Shown: one piece after another, positions 56,542 to 64,000 of the stretch
How the letters are laid out: the number at the start of each line of letters is the position of its first letter
How positions within the stretch are numbered: the first letter of the stretch is position 1
Source: Shewanella psychropiezotolerans
GTDB taxonomy: Bacteria > Pseudomonadota > Gammaproteobacteria > Enterobacterales > Shewanellaceae
Direction: 5' to 3'
DNA length: 64,000 nt
Assembly: GCF_007197555.1 (NCBI RefSeq)
Contig: NZ_CP041614.1
Span: 3,588,001 to 3,652,000, forward strand
Position numbers and translations under genes: made by a program
Notes under the pieces: generated by a model
Told to the model about the DNA's origin: nothing
The model's input: the letters and a program-made list of their open reading frames with translations, nothing else
The model's database searches: none

Positions 56542-59460
56542 CTAGTGCTTAAATAGCCAGATACGCATGATAGATAACAACTTCTCTAAATCTATAGGTT
56601 TAGTCAGATACTCGGATGCGCCGGCTTGCAAAGATTTCTCCCTGTCCTCGGCCATCGTTTTAGCGGTTAACGCTATAATTGGGATTTGCTTGTAATCGCT
56701 CATTTCCCTTATTTTTCGCGTCGCCTCATAACCATCCATCTCTGGCATCATGGTATCCATCAGCACCAATTCGAAATTTTTATTTTGCTCTAACTGTTCC
56801 ACCGCTTCCCTACCGTTATGGGCCATCTCGACATCGAAGCCAATCTCGATCAGCTTTTTCGACAAGGCGTAGGTGTTTCTCATGTCATCATCGACCAGCA
56901 ATACCTTGCGGCCCTTAAGCATGGAGTCTTCATCGTGGAGCATATGTATGGTCTTTCGACTACTGTCACAAAAACGAGACTCGATATCATGTAAAAACAG
57001 TGAGATATCGTCGAGCAACCGCTCGGCAGAGCCCACTCCCTTGATGACTATGGTGGATGAGTACCTGTTCAGCTCATCTTGCTCCTCATCGGTGATCTCT
57101 TTACCCGTATAAATAATCACCGGCGGTACTCGGGCAAGGTCACTGGCATCGATCCGCTTTAGCACTTCGAAACCGCTAAAATCCGGTAAGCCCAGATCTA
57201 AGATGACGCAGTCATATTTACCCGACATGATCTCCTCTACACCTTGGCTACCGTTATCGACACACTTGATGTCGATATCACTGTTCTCCAACAGTCTGAT
57301 AATAGAGGTTTGATTGGCGATATCATCTTCTACCACCAGCACATGACGCAGCTCGGTGGCTGAAAATGTCTTTATCTCGTCGAATACCGTCAAGAGTTGC
57401 TCCTGACTAACAGGCTTAGTTTGTAGGCCGATAGCTCCCTGAACTAAGGCAGCATTTTTATCGTCACTGTGCGCCGAGATGATCTCCACCGGTATATGGC
57501 GAGTCTTGAGACTGAACTTGAGTTGTTCCAGTACCTTGTGGCCATCGATATCGGGTAACATGATATCGAGAATGATGCCATCGGGTTGATACTCCTGAGC
57601 CAAGTAGATCCCCGTGCGTCCGTCACCGGCAACCAGACATTTATAGCCACTTTCCCGGGCATGATCCCGCAATATCTTGGCAAAGATTTTATCATCATCG
57701 ATGATAAGCAAAGAGCGATCCCCCTCATGTAAGTTATTTCTATCATCAGGAATGAACTCAGGATGAAGCCGCATGACAGGATCATGCTTGGCTGGATCCC
57801 CTGCAGAGGAATAAGTGACCTTTGATTGAGAACCGGACTCATCTGTCACTGTTGAATATTTAACCTCAGACAGAATGGCTTCATTGTGACCCTGAGATTT
57901 AGGGTCTATGCCACCTAAGTCAAACTTACTGGGTAAATATAGGGTGAAGGTGCTGCCCTGATTGGGAGAGCTCTCGAGCTGGATCTCTCCACCTAACAGA
58001 CGCGTCAGCTCCCTGGCGATGGTGAGACCCAGACCGGTTCCGCCATATTTCCTGCTAGTAGAGCCATCTTGTTGCTGAAACGCCTCAAAAATGGCCTGGA
58101 GCTTGTCAGAAGGTATGCCGATACCAGTATCGACCACGGCAATTGACAACGCCTTATTTGCATCCAAACTGCTATGAGAAAACTGGGTATCGGCTTTAGC
58201 GTAGCCAATATTGAGAGAAACAGTCCCTGTCTCGGTAAATTTCAGCGCATTCGACAGTAGGTTTCTCAACACCTGCTCGACCCTCTGGCCGTCACTGGTA
58301 ATGCTCTGTGGCAATTTTTCATCCAGATTAATGATGAACTTCAGGTTGCGACTCCTGGCAATAGGATCAAATACCTGCTTCAGGTTACGGCTAAGCACAC
58401 TCAAGTTCACCTCTTCGATATGTATGGTGAGCTTGCCCGCTTCAACCTTAGAGAGGTCCATGATGTCATTAATGAGGCAGAGGAGATTGTTGCCCCCATC
58501 GAAAATAATCTTAGCATCTTCGACTTCAACCTCATCTAAGTGCTGACTCTTGTTATCGGCCAACCCTTTGGCTAACAGGAGTAAACTATTGAGAGGCGTC
58601 CTGAGTTCATGACTCATGTTGGCCAGAAATTCTGACTTATATTTACTGGCCAGCGCCAGTTCATTGGCCTTGATGGTGAGGTCGACCTTAGCCACCTCTA
58701 TCTCATCTTTTTGGCGTTTGAGAAACACTTGCTTCTCTACCAGCTCTTCGTTGGACACCTTGAGCTCTTCACTCTGCTGTCTGAGCTCCTCTTCGGAGGT
58801 TTTAAGCAGTTGAGTCTGTTCCAGTAGGCTCTCATTTGAACTTTTCAGTTCCTCTTGCTGTGCCTGTAACTCTTCCGCTTGCATTTGGGTTTCAAGCAGT
58901 AATGTCTGTGTCCGCTCCTGACTTCTGAGGTTATTGATAACAATACCCAGGTTACTGCAGATGAGTTCGATGACCTCGATCTGTTCATCACTGAATGTTT
59001 GAAATGTAGCCAGCTCAATCACCCCCATCAGATCATCTTCGAATAAGACGGGTACCACAAGTACATTCATCGGAGTGCTCTCACCCAGCCCTGAATTAAT
59101 TTGAATATAATCCCCAGGGACTTGAGTCAATAAGATGGTTTTCTTCTCTTTACCGCACTGGCCTACAAGCCCCTCACCTATGGGAATATTTGGCAATATT
59201 ACCTTTCGCTTCTTGAATGCATAGCTCCCGGAGAGACTCAAGCCATCATCTTCGCCCCCATAGGTATAGAGCACCCCATGCCCGGCTTGCATCATTTCGG
59301 CTAACGCCGAGATGATATTATCGGCCATGGTGTTAAGTTCTGAAGCCCCCTGAGTCAACTCATTAATAATGGATACTCGATTCTTCAACTCATTTTGCTT
59401 CAGCAGATCTTCATTGGTCTTTTTTAGATCCTGTTCATATTGTTTCGCTTGGGTGATATC
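56542..59460 (-). repeat. Tandem kinase duplication, copy 2
   Basis: This is the counterpart of 52142-55060, from the GAF start through the three receivers. The conserved spacing implies a recent duplication or continuing gene conversion. Confidence 0.9.
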
Positions 59461-62082
59461 GCGAACAAAACCGGTAAAGACTATTTCATCTCCTTGCTTC
59501 ACTTCCCCCACTGTCAAGTACATGGGAAAAGTGCTGCCATCTTTCTTCAAGCCAATGACCTCTCTGCCCTTACCTATCACTTTCTTGACCCCAGTGGTCA
59601 GATAGTTATGCAGGTAGCCATCATGCTCCTCGGTAAAAGGGCTGGGCATCAAAGTATTGATCTTCTTCCCCATCAGTTCATCCGCACTATATTGAAACTG
59701 TGTTTCAGCGGCGCTATTGCAAGCTATGATCACCCCTTTACTGGATATGGACAAAATGGCATCTAAGCAAGTGTTTACCATGCCTCGATTGAGTGTTTCA
59801 CTCTTGATCATGTCTCGCTCGAATTTTTTCTGCTCACTGATATCGCGAATGAAACCGGTAAATACCACACCAGTTTCAAGCTGAACCTCCCCCACAGACA
59901 GAAAAATAGGAAACTGATTGCCATCCCTTCTCAAACCAACAAGTTCCCTGCCTTTACCTATGACTTTTTTCACGCCCGTGCTCAGGTAATTGCTAAGGTA
60001 AGTATCGTGCTCTTCGGTATAGGGGCTCGGCATCAAGATGTTAATTTTTTTGCCAACCAGTTCCTTACTCAAATATTGGAACATAATCTCGGTTGCCTGA
60101 TTGCAGGACAGTATGATGCCTTCGGGGCTGATTGAAATGATGGCGTCCAGGGAAGTATTGATCAGTCCCTTATTAAGAGATTCACTCTTTAAGATCTCCA
60201 TCTCAAATTTTTTCTGAGCACTAATATCACGGATAAATCCGGTGTACATCACCTCTTCACCTTGCTTCACTTCGCCCACCGAGAGAAAGATAGGAAATGT
60301 ACTGCCATCGCTGCACAGGGCAACAACTTCACGCCCCTGACCGATAATAGTCTTCACTCCCGTGGATTTATACCGACTTAGGTAAGCGTCATGCTCTGAA
60401 TGAAAGGGGTCAGGCATCAACATCTTGATATTCTTGCCTATCAGTGACTCGGCGGAATACTTAAACATCCTCTCAGTGGCGGAATTAACCGATATTATGC
60501 TGCCATCATCCTTAATGGAGATGATGCCATCGATGGCTGTGTTGACTATGCCTTGGTTAAGATTCAAGCTGCGAGACAAAGAAGTGTTACGCTCCTTTAT
60601 CTGACTCTTCATCTCATGCAGTGCTGTACCTAATCTGTCCTTATCACTCTTGATCGCCACCTCCTTAGTAAAATCACCGCCAGCTATCGCATCGGCCTGA
60701 TCGGCAACACTGTTTAAATTGTTCAGCATCTCCTGTAGTGCAATACCCAACATATCTTTATCGGAAGCTAGCTTGGCAACTTGATCTAACTCCCCAACCG
60801 CAATCTTTTGTGCCAGATTAGTTTTATCTTTTAGTGTCACTACCATCCGCATCATTTCGGCAAAGATACCTTGAGCGTTATCGCCTCCCTCCAGTTTGGC
60901 ACTCAGATCGCCATTAGACACATTTCTGGCTATTTCTGCGATATATGCAGGCTCTCCGCCTAATTGGTTCACTATGTGCTTTGTTAATCTAAACGCCACG
61001 CCCAATCCTACAAAGATGGCTAGTAATGTGCCGTAGATCGTAATGTTAGTGACCAAAGATTCAGTATCTGCCAGGGATTCTTTCCGCAGTGCTAACAGCG
61101 TGAGCTCTTTATCTTTAAACTTTTGTATTTGTACGCGGAACTTATCGAAATAAACCTTACCCTTCGCCTCCCCCACAAGCTCCGCCATATCATCCATGGT
61201 TTTTGCGTCACCAATCTCACGACGTAACTCAATGAGTGGCTCTACCACCTCACCTATCCAGTTATCTATGATGTTCTTGCTTTCGACTAGCAATGAGACT
61301 TGCTGCGGATTGCTGGCAATAAAAACAGATAACTCTTTAATCAGCTGATGAAAACGAACACTTCCCTCTTTATAGGGATCGAGAAAGTGCTCTTGTCCCG
61401 ACAACAGGAAACCACGCATACCTGTCTCCATATCAACCGCTGATGCCAGAACAACTTGCGCCTTGGTAATCGCGCGATAGGAATGGACTTCTAACTTCTC
61501 AAGTTGCTTAAGATCTGCGGCATTGGTACTGCTCTCAAGTTTGCGATGACTCTTCTCCAATAATTCTTTTTCACGCTCTATAAAAGTACTTATCTGAACT
61601 CTGAATTTATCAAAAAACTGTTTGCCGCGTGCCTCCTTGATAACATCAGCCATATCATTCATCGACTTGCCATCGCCTATCTCAGCTCTTAGAGCAATCA
61701 CAGGCTTAGTCACTTCACTGTGCCACTCATCTATAATGGCTGATATTTCTTTAAGCTGACTCACCTGCTCTGGGTTATCACCGACATCGGACATGAGTGA
61801 ATCAAGCTGCTCATAGAAAATCTTGTCTCCTTTCTCATAAGGGGCGAGAAACTCGCTCTTACCCGCCAGCAGATAGCCCCTCATCCCTGTTTCCATGTCT
61901 ATGGCTATGGCTTCAATTTTTGCCGCTTTATTTAATACAACATGAGTATGATTGACCCAATTTAGATCATCTTCCAGAGACTTAACACTAAAGAAAACGA
62001 CCATAGCGATAACCAACATAAATGACAGGATCACCGCGTAACTGATTAGTAACTGTGTTCTAAACTTGAGGTTGATCAACAT
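56542..62082 (-). CDS. Hybrid sensor histidine kinase, two CHASE3, three PAS, GAF, three receivers
   Basis: The 1846-residue protein has an N-terminal helix (LISYAVILSFMLVIAMVVFF), two tandem CHASE3 sensor domains (about 40-180 and 205-340, both with the DMETGMRGYLL/DMETGMRGFLL motif), a second helix (about 347-366), HAMP (ARNVSNGDLSAKL), three PAS domains (about 520-640, 645-765, 770-890), GAF (about 915-1050), a coiled coil, HisKA with His1158, HATPase and three receivers. The start ATG at 62082 has GGGAG upstream. It matches the 1435-residue kinase at a constant offset of 4400 bases. Two of the PAS domains have no equivalent in the paralogue. Confidence 0.93.
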   Translation of the reverse strand: MLINLKFRTQLLISYAVILSFMLVIAMVVFFSVKSLEDDLNWVNHTHVVLNKAAKIEAIAIDMETGMRGYLLAGKSEFLAPYEKGDKIFYEQLDSLMSDVGDNPEQVSQLKEISAIIDEWHSEVTKPVIALRAEIGDGKSMNDMADVIKEARGKQFFDKFRVQISTFIEREKELLEKSHRKLESSTNAADLKQLEKLEVHSYRAITKAQVVLASAVDMETGMRGFLLSGQEHFLDPYKEGSVRFHQLIKELSVFIASNPQQVSLLVESKNIIDNWIGEVVEPLIELRREIGDAKTMDDMAELVGEAKGKVYFDKFRVQIQKFKDKELTLLALRKESLADTESLVTNITIYGTLLAIFVGLGVAFRLTKHIVNQLGGEPAYIAEIARNVSNGDLSAKLEGGDNAQGIFAEMMRMVVTLKDKTNLAQKIAVGELDQVAKLASDKDMLGIALQEMLNNLNSVADQADAIAGGDFTKEVAIKSDKDRLGTALHEMKSQIKERNTSLSRSLNLNQGIVNTAIDGIISIKDDGSIISVNSATERMFKYSAESLIGKNIKMLMPDPFHSEHDAYLSRYKSTGVKTIIGQGREVVALCSDGSTFPIFLSVGEVKQGEEVMYTGFIRDISAQKKFEMEILKSESLNKGLINTSLDAIISISPEGIILSCNQATEIMFQYLSKELVGKKINILMPSPYTEEHDTYLSNYLSTGVKKVIGKGRELVGLRRDGNQFPIFLSVGEVQLETGVVFTGFIRDISEQKKFERDMIKSETLNRGMVNTCLDAILSISSKGVIIACNSAAETQFQYSADELMGKKINTLMPSPFTEEHDGYLHNYLTTGVKKVIGKGREVIGLKKDGSTFPMYLTVGEVKQGDEIVFTGFVRDITQAKQYEQDLKKTNEDLLKQNELKNRVSIINELTQGASELNTMADNIISALAEMMQAGHGVLYTYGGEDDGLSLSGSYAFKKRKVILPNIPIGEGLVGQCGKEKKTILLTQVPGDYIQINSGLGESTPMNVLVVPVLFEDDLMGVIELATFQTFSDEQIEVIELICSNLGIVINNLRSQERTQTLLLETQMQAEELQAQQEELKSSNESLLEQTQLLKTSEEELRQQSEELKVSNEELVEKQVFLKRQKDEIEVAKVDLTIKANELALASKYKSEFLANMSHELRTPLNSLLLLAKGLADNKSQHLDEVEVEDAKIIFDGGNNLLCLINDIMDLSKVEAGKLTIHIEEVNLSVLSRNLKQVFDPIARSRNLKFIINLDEKLPQSITSDGQRVEQVLRNLLSNALKFTETGTVSLNIGYAKADTQFSHSSLDANKALSIAVVDTGIGIPSDKLQAIFEAFQQQDGSTSRKYGGTGLGLTIARELTRLLGGEIQLESSPNQGSTFTLYLPSKFDLGGIDPKSQGHNEAILSEVKYSTVTDESGSQSKVTYSSAGDPAKHDPVMRLHPEFIPDDRNNLHEGDRSLLIIDDDKIFAKILRDHARESGYKCLVAGDGRTGIYLAQEYQPDGIILDIMLPDIDGHKVLEQLKFSLKTRHIPVEIISAHSDDKNAALVQGAIGLQTKPVSQEQLLTVFDEIKTFSATELRHVLVVEDDIANQTSIIRLLENSDIDIKCVDNGSQGVEEIMSGKYDCVILDLGLPDFSGFEVLKRIDASDLARVPPVIIYTGKEITDEEQDELNRYSSTIVIKGVGSAERLLDDISLFLHDIESRFCDSSRKTIHMLHDEDSMLKGRKVLLVDDDMRNTYALSKKLIEIGFDVEMAHNGREAVEQLEQNKNFELVLMDTMMPEMDGYEATRKIREMSDYKQIPIIALTAKTMAEDREKSLQAGASEYLTKPIDLEKLLSIMRIWLFKH

Positions 62083-62206
62083 TACTCACTCCCAGGCCAA
62101 TGCTCCGACAGCCTTTAAACATGGCCTCTTCATCGTTACCGAGAGGGAATTGAAGTTGTTCAACTATAGTGAATTCAATCTGTGATAGTGTTTGTATTTC
62201 AGTCAT
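62060..62206 (-). CDS. Small ORF overlapping the start of the CHASE3 kinase gene
   Basis: The minus strand has an ATG at 62206 followed by 47 codons (MTEIQTLSQIEFTIVEQLQF ... ending GLGVSNVDQPQV) to a TAG at 62060-62062. It overlaps the kinase start by 23 bases. AGGTCTCTGG before its ATG is only a weak ribosome-binding site. I do not recognise it. It could be a coupled leader peptide or chance. Confidence 0.3.
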   Translation of the reverse strand: MTEIQTLSQIEFTIVEQLQFPLGNDEEAMFKGCRSIGLGVSNVDQPQV

Positions 62207-62483
62207 CCAGAGACCTATAACAATGCATTTTCAGCATGCTGATAGTGATATGACATCCTTTCTAATGCAGAGATGAAAGGATCCATGATGTATATCGGTA
62301 ACTAAAAGCATAGTAAATAAAACTAAATTTTGGGCAGGAGCCAGACACTCGAGGCTGATACTCAGATCACCGAAGAGAATGCAAAGCATAGAAAGTGAGC
62401 ATAAGAGAGGGATTAATGTAAAAATTTAACGTACTGAATGAGATAAAAAATGACACTTTCGGCTCATATTTTACCCGGGCAAG
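62207..62483. other. Intergenic region upstream of the kinase operon
   Basis: These bases separate yoaA from the kinase operon. No gene is supported and no terminator or operator stands out. The CATTTTCAGCATGCTGATAG stretch near 62225-62245 contains a small inverted repeat (TCAGCATGCTGA). Confidence 0.4.
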
Positions 62484-64000
62484 CTATTTAATTTGTTGTA
62501 AAAAATCCACCACCTTGTCCATGTCTCGAGTACGACTCATGGGAGGAAGGGAGTTCAAAAATGCCTCACCATACTCGCGGTTGACGATACGGTTATCACA
62601 CAAGATCAATACTCCCTTGTCTCTTTCATCTCGGATCAGACGACCGACGCCTTGATTCAATGAAATAACCGCCTGAGGCAGAGAGATACTGGTGAAAGGG
62701 TCTCGTCCATCCCGGGAGACATTCTCGGCTCTGGCTCTGTACAAGGTATCATTGGGTGACACGAATGGCAGTTTGTCTATGATGACACAACTGAGCAGTC
62801 TGCCACGCACATCCACACCTTCCCAAAATGCGCCAGTTCCCAACAATACGGCGTTACCAAGTTGCCTGAACTTCTTCATCAGACTTTGTTTACTGCCTTG
62901 GCCCTGAACTAACAAGGGATAATGAACACGGCTTTGAAGCCGAGCTGCCACGGCGTTCATCATACGATGGCTGGTAAACAAGATGAAGGTACGGCCTTTC
63001 GCCGCATTGATGGCCTTTACAGAGACATCGACTAACTCCCTCGCCGCCGCCTCATGATTGCTCACCTTAGACAGATGACGCGGCACACACAGCAAGGCAT
63101 TGGAACGATAATCGAAGGGGCTGTCTAAAATTATTTGCAGACTCTTGTCTATGCCCAGTCCCTTGGTAAACAGACTCAAGTCTCGGTTAATCTGTAGCGT
63201 CGCCGACGTAAATATCCAGCTTGTCTGAGCATCAAATAATTTCTCGCATTCCCTGGCGACATTGATTGGCGCAATACTCAGCGTCAGGTACCTGAAACCA
63301 TAGTCAATACTGTAAGCGGCTTGATTATTTTCACACTGAAAAAACACGCCCATCTTACTCGAGAAAGCCACCAATTTTTCAGTGCATTCATCGAGCGCTT
63401 CACTGCGGCCTATGTGCGCGAATAACAGGCTCTCCAACGCCTTCAACTCTTCAATGATTGCCCAGGAGGCCGATGCTATGTTTTTATTGCCCATCAACAG
63501 ACGCCAATCGGTCTCAAAAACATCATACATTTGTTGATGCCAGCCATTTAACCGGCTGATACAACGAGAGGTTAACTGCTCAATCTGAGCCGAGTCTCTC
63601 AGCTCAGTTCGATAGACTGCTAGGATCTGTCCCAATAAACTATCTAAGCTTCGAGTTGAAATTTGCTGACCAAAATAGGTCACTGCAATATCGGGTAACA
63701 GATGTGCTTCATCGAAGATCACGACATCTGAATCGGGCAATAACTCAGCAAAGCCAGTTTCTTTGAGGATCCTATCGGCGAAGAACAGGTGATGGTTCAC
63801 CACTATAATCTTAGCGTCCATGGCACGGACTCTAGCCTTACGGGTAAAACAGCTTTCATAGTGAGCGCACTTGTTTCCGGTACATTTATCCCGTTGACTG
63901 GCAATGAGCTGCAAAGCATCTGAATTTTCTGAAACTGAGGTCAAGCCCCCGAGATCGCCATCGCCGGTCTGTCCCGCCCACTGATTGATTCGTAGCAGGT
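62484..64000 (-). CDS. yoaA: YoaA/DinG-family ATP-dependent helicase, 5' end outside window
   Basis: The frame stays open to base 64000, so the start is beyond the window. The visible 505 residues cover most of the protein. The iron-sulfur cysteines are in RDKCTGNKCAHYESCFTRKA. The DEAH box is VVIFDEAHLLPD. Later motifs include SATLQINRDLSLF, ILFTSHRMMNAVAARL, GTGAFWEGVDVRG and the motif VI segment QGVGRLIRDERDKGVL. It is an XPD-like 5'-3' DNA helicase used in DNA repair. In E. coli it adjoins tsaB (yeaZ); here tsaB is 22 kb away. Confidence 0.93.
   Translation of the reverse strand, partial: LLRINQWAGQTGDGDLGGLTSVSENSDALQLIASQRDKCTGNKCAHYESCFTRKARVRAMDAKIIVVNHHLFFADRILKETGFAELLPDSDVVIFDEAHLLPDIAVTYFGQQISTRSLDSLLGQILAVYRTELRDSAQIEQLTSRCISRLNGWHQQMYDVFETDWRLLMGNKNIASASWAIIEELKALESLLFAHIGRSEALDECTEKLVAFSSKMGVFFQCENNQAAYSIDYGFRYLTLSIAPINVARECEKLFDAQTSWIFTSATLQINRDLSLFTKGLGIDKSLQIILDSPFDYRSNALLCVPRHLSKVSNHEAAARELVDVSVKAINAAKGRTFILFTSHRMMNAVAARLQSRVHYPLLVQGQGSKQSLMKKFRQLGNAVLLGTGAFWEGVDVRGRLLSCVIIDKLPFVSPNDTLYRARAENVSRDGRDPFTSISLPQAVISLNQGVGRLIRDERDKGVLILCDNRIVNREYGEAFLNSLPPMSRTRDMDKVVDFLQQIK

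Noticed and set aside
1..64000. CRISPR arrays, tRNA and rRNA genes
   Set aside because: I looked for regularly spaced repeats and for tRNA or rRNA signatures on both strands and saw none.

Overview
The window is gammaproteobacterial chromosome and looks like Shewanella. The block fadR-nhaB-dsbB-ycgN-mltB-like-ycgL-minCDE-rnd-fadD-...-tsaB-...-yoaA is a shuffled version of the enterobacterial order, and protein style and GC content fit a marine Shewanella. This is inferred from gene content, not from a database search.

Layout. 1-5.7 kb is a mobile-element pile-up: an IS66 element whose left end lies outside the window, a serine alpha/beta hydrolase gene, a second IS66 3' remnant, and a group II intron with its reverse transcriptase whose 3' end was cut off by that remnant. 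5.8-8.6 kb holds a metallo-beta-lactamase-fold protein, a DJ-1/PfpI protein and hemB. 8.8-9.9 kb holds a second, ORF-less copy of the same intron (8799-9613) with domains V and VI intact, followed by an interspersed repeat. 10-17 kb is accessory: three LysR regulators, each divergent from a target (SnoaL/hydrolase fusion, PACE efflux pump, LysE exporter), plus an integrase remnant, a second repeat copy and a CBS protein. 17-40 kb is mostly core: isoaspartyl peptidase, tamA-tamB, AtoE-type transporter, fadR/nhaB, dsbB, cell-division minCDE, rnd, fadD, and tsaB.

40-62 kb sits between tsaB and yoaA, which are neighbours in E. coli, so it reads as a 22-kb insertion. It has two modules. The first, 40.1-47.7 kb, is a one-strand cluster: LysR, ethanolamine permease, glutamine-synthetase-like ligase, aldehyde dehydrogenase, iron-type alcohol dehydrogenase, class I amidotransferase. 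Together they spell a gamma-glutamylation route for ethanolamine: import, glutamylate, oxidise twice, then release glutamate and glycine. The second, 49.4-62.1 kb, is a signalling operon: two giant hybrid histidine kinases with nearly identical output halves and different sensors, then CheR, CheB and a receiver-kinase. An NDH-2-like dehydrogenase lies between the modules. yoaA runs off the right edge.

An important quality note: six otherwise well-conserved genes (tamA, atoE-like, a hydrolase, the alcohol dehydrogenase, the permease, the receiver-kinase) are broken by nine one-base losses, every one in a run of G or C. This looks like homopolymer undercalling, so these genes are annotated here as full-length with the frameshift positions given.
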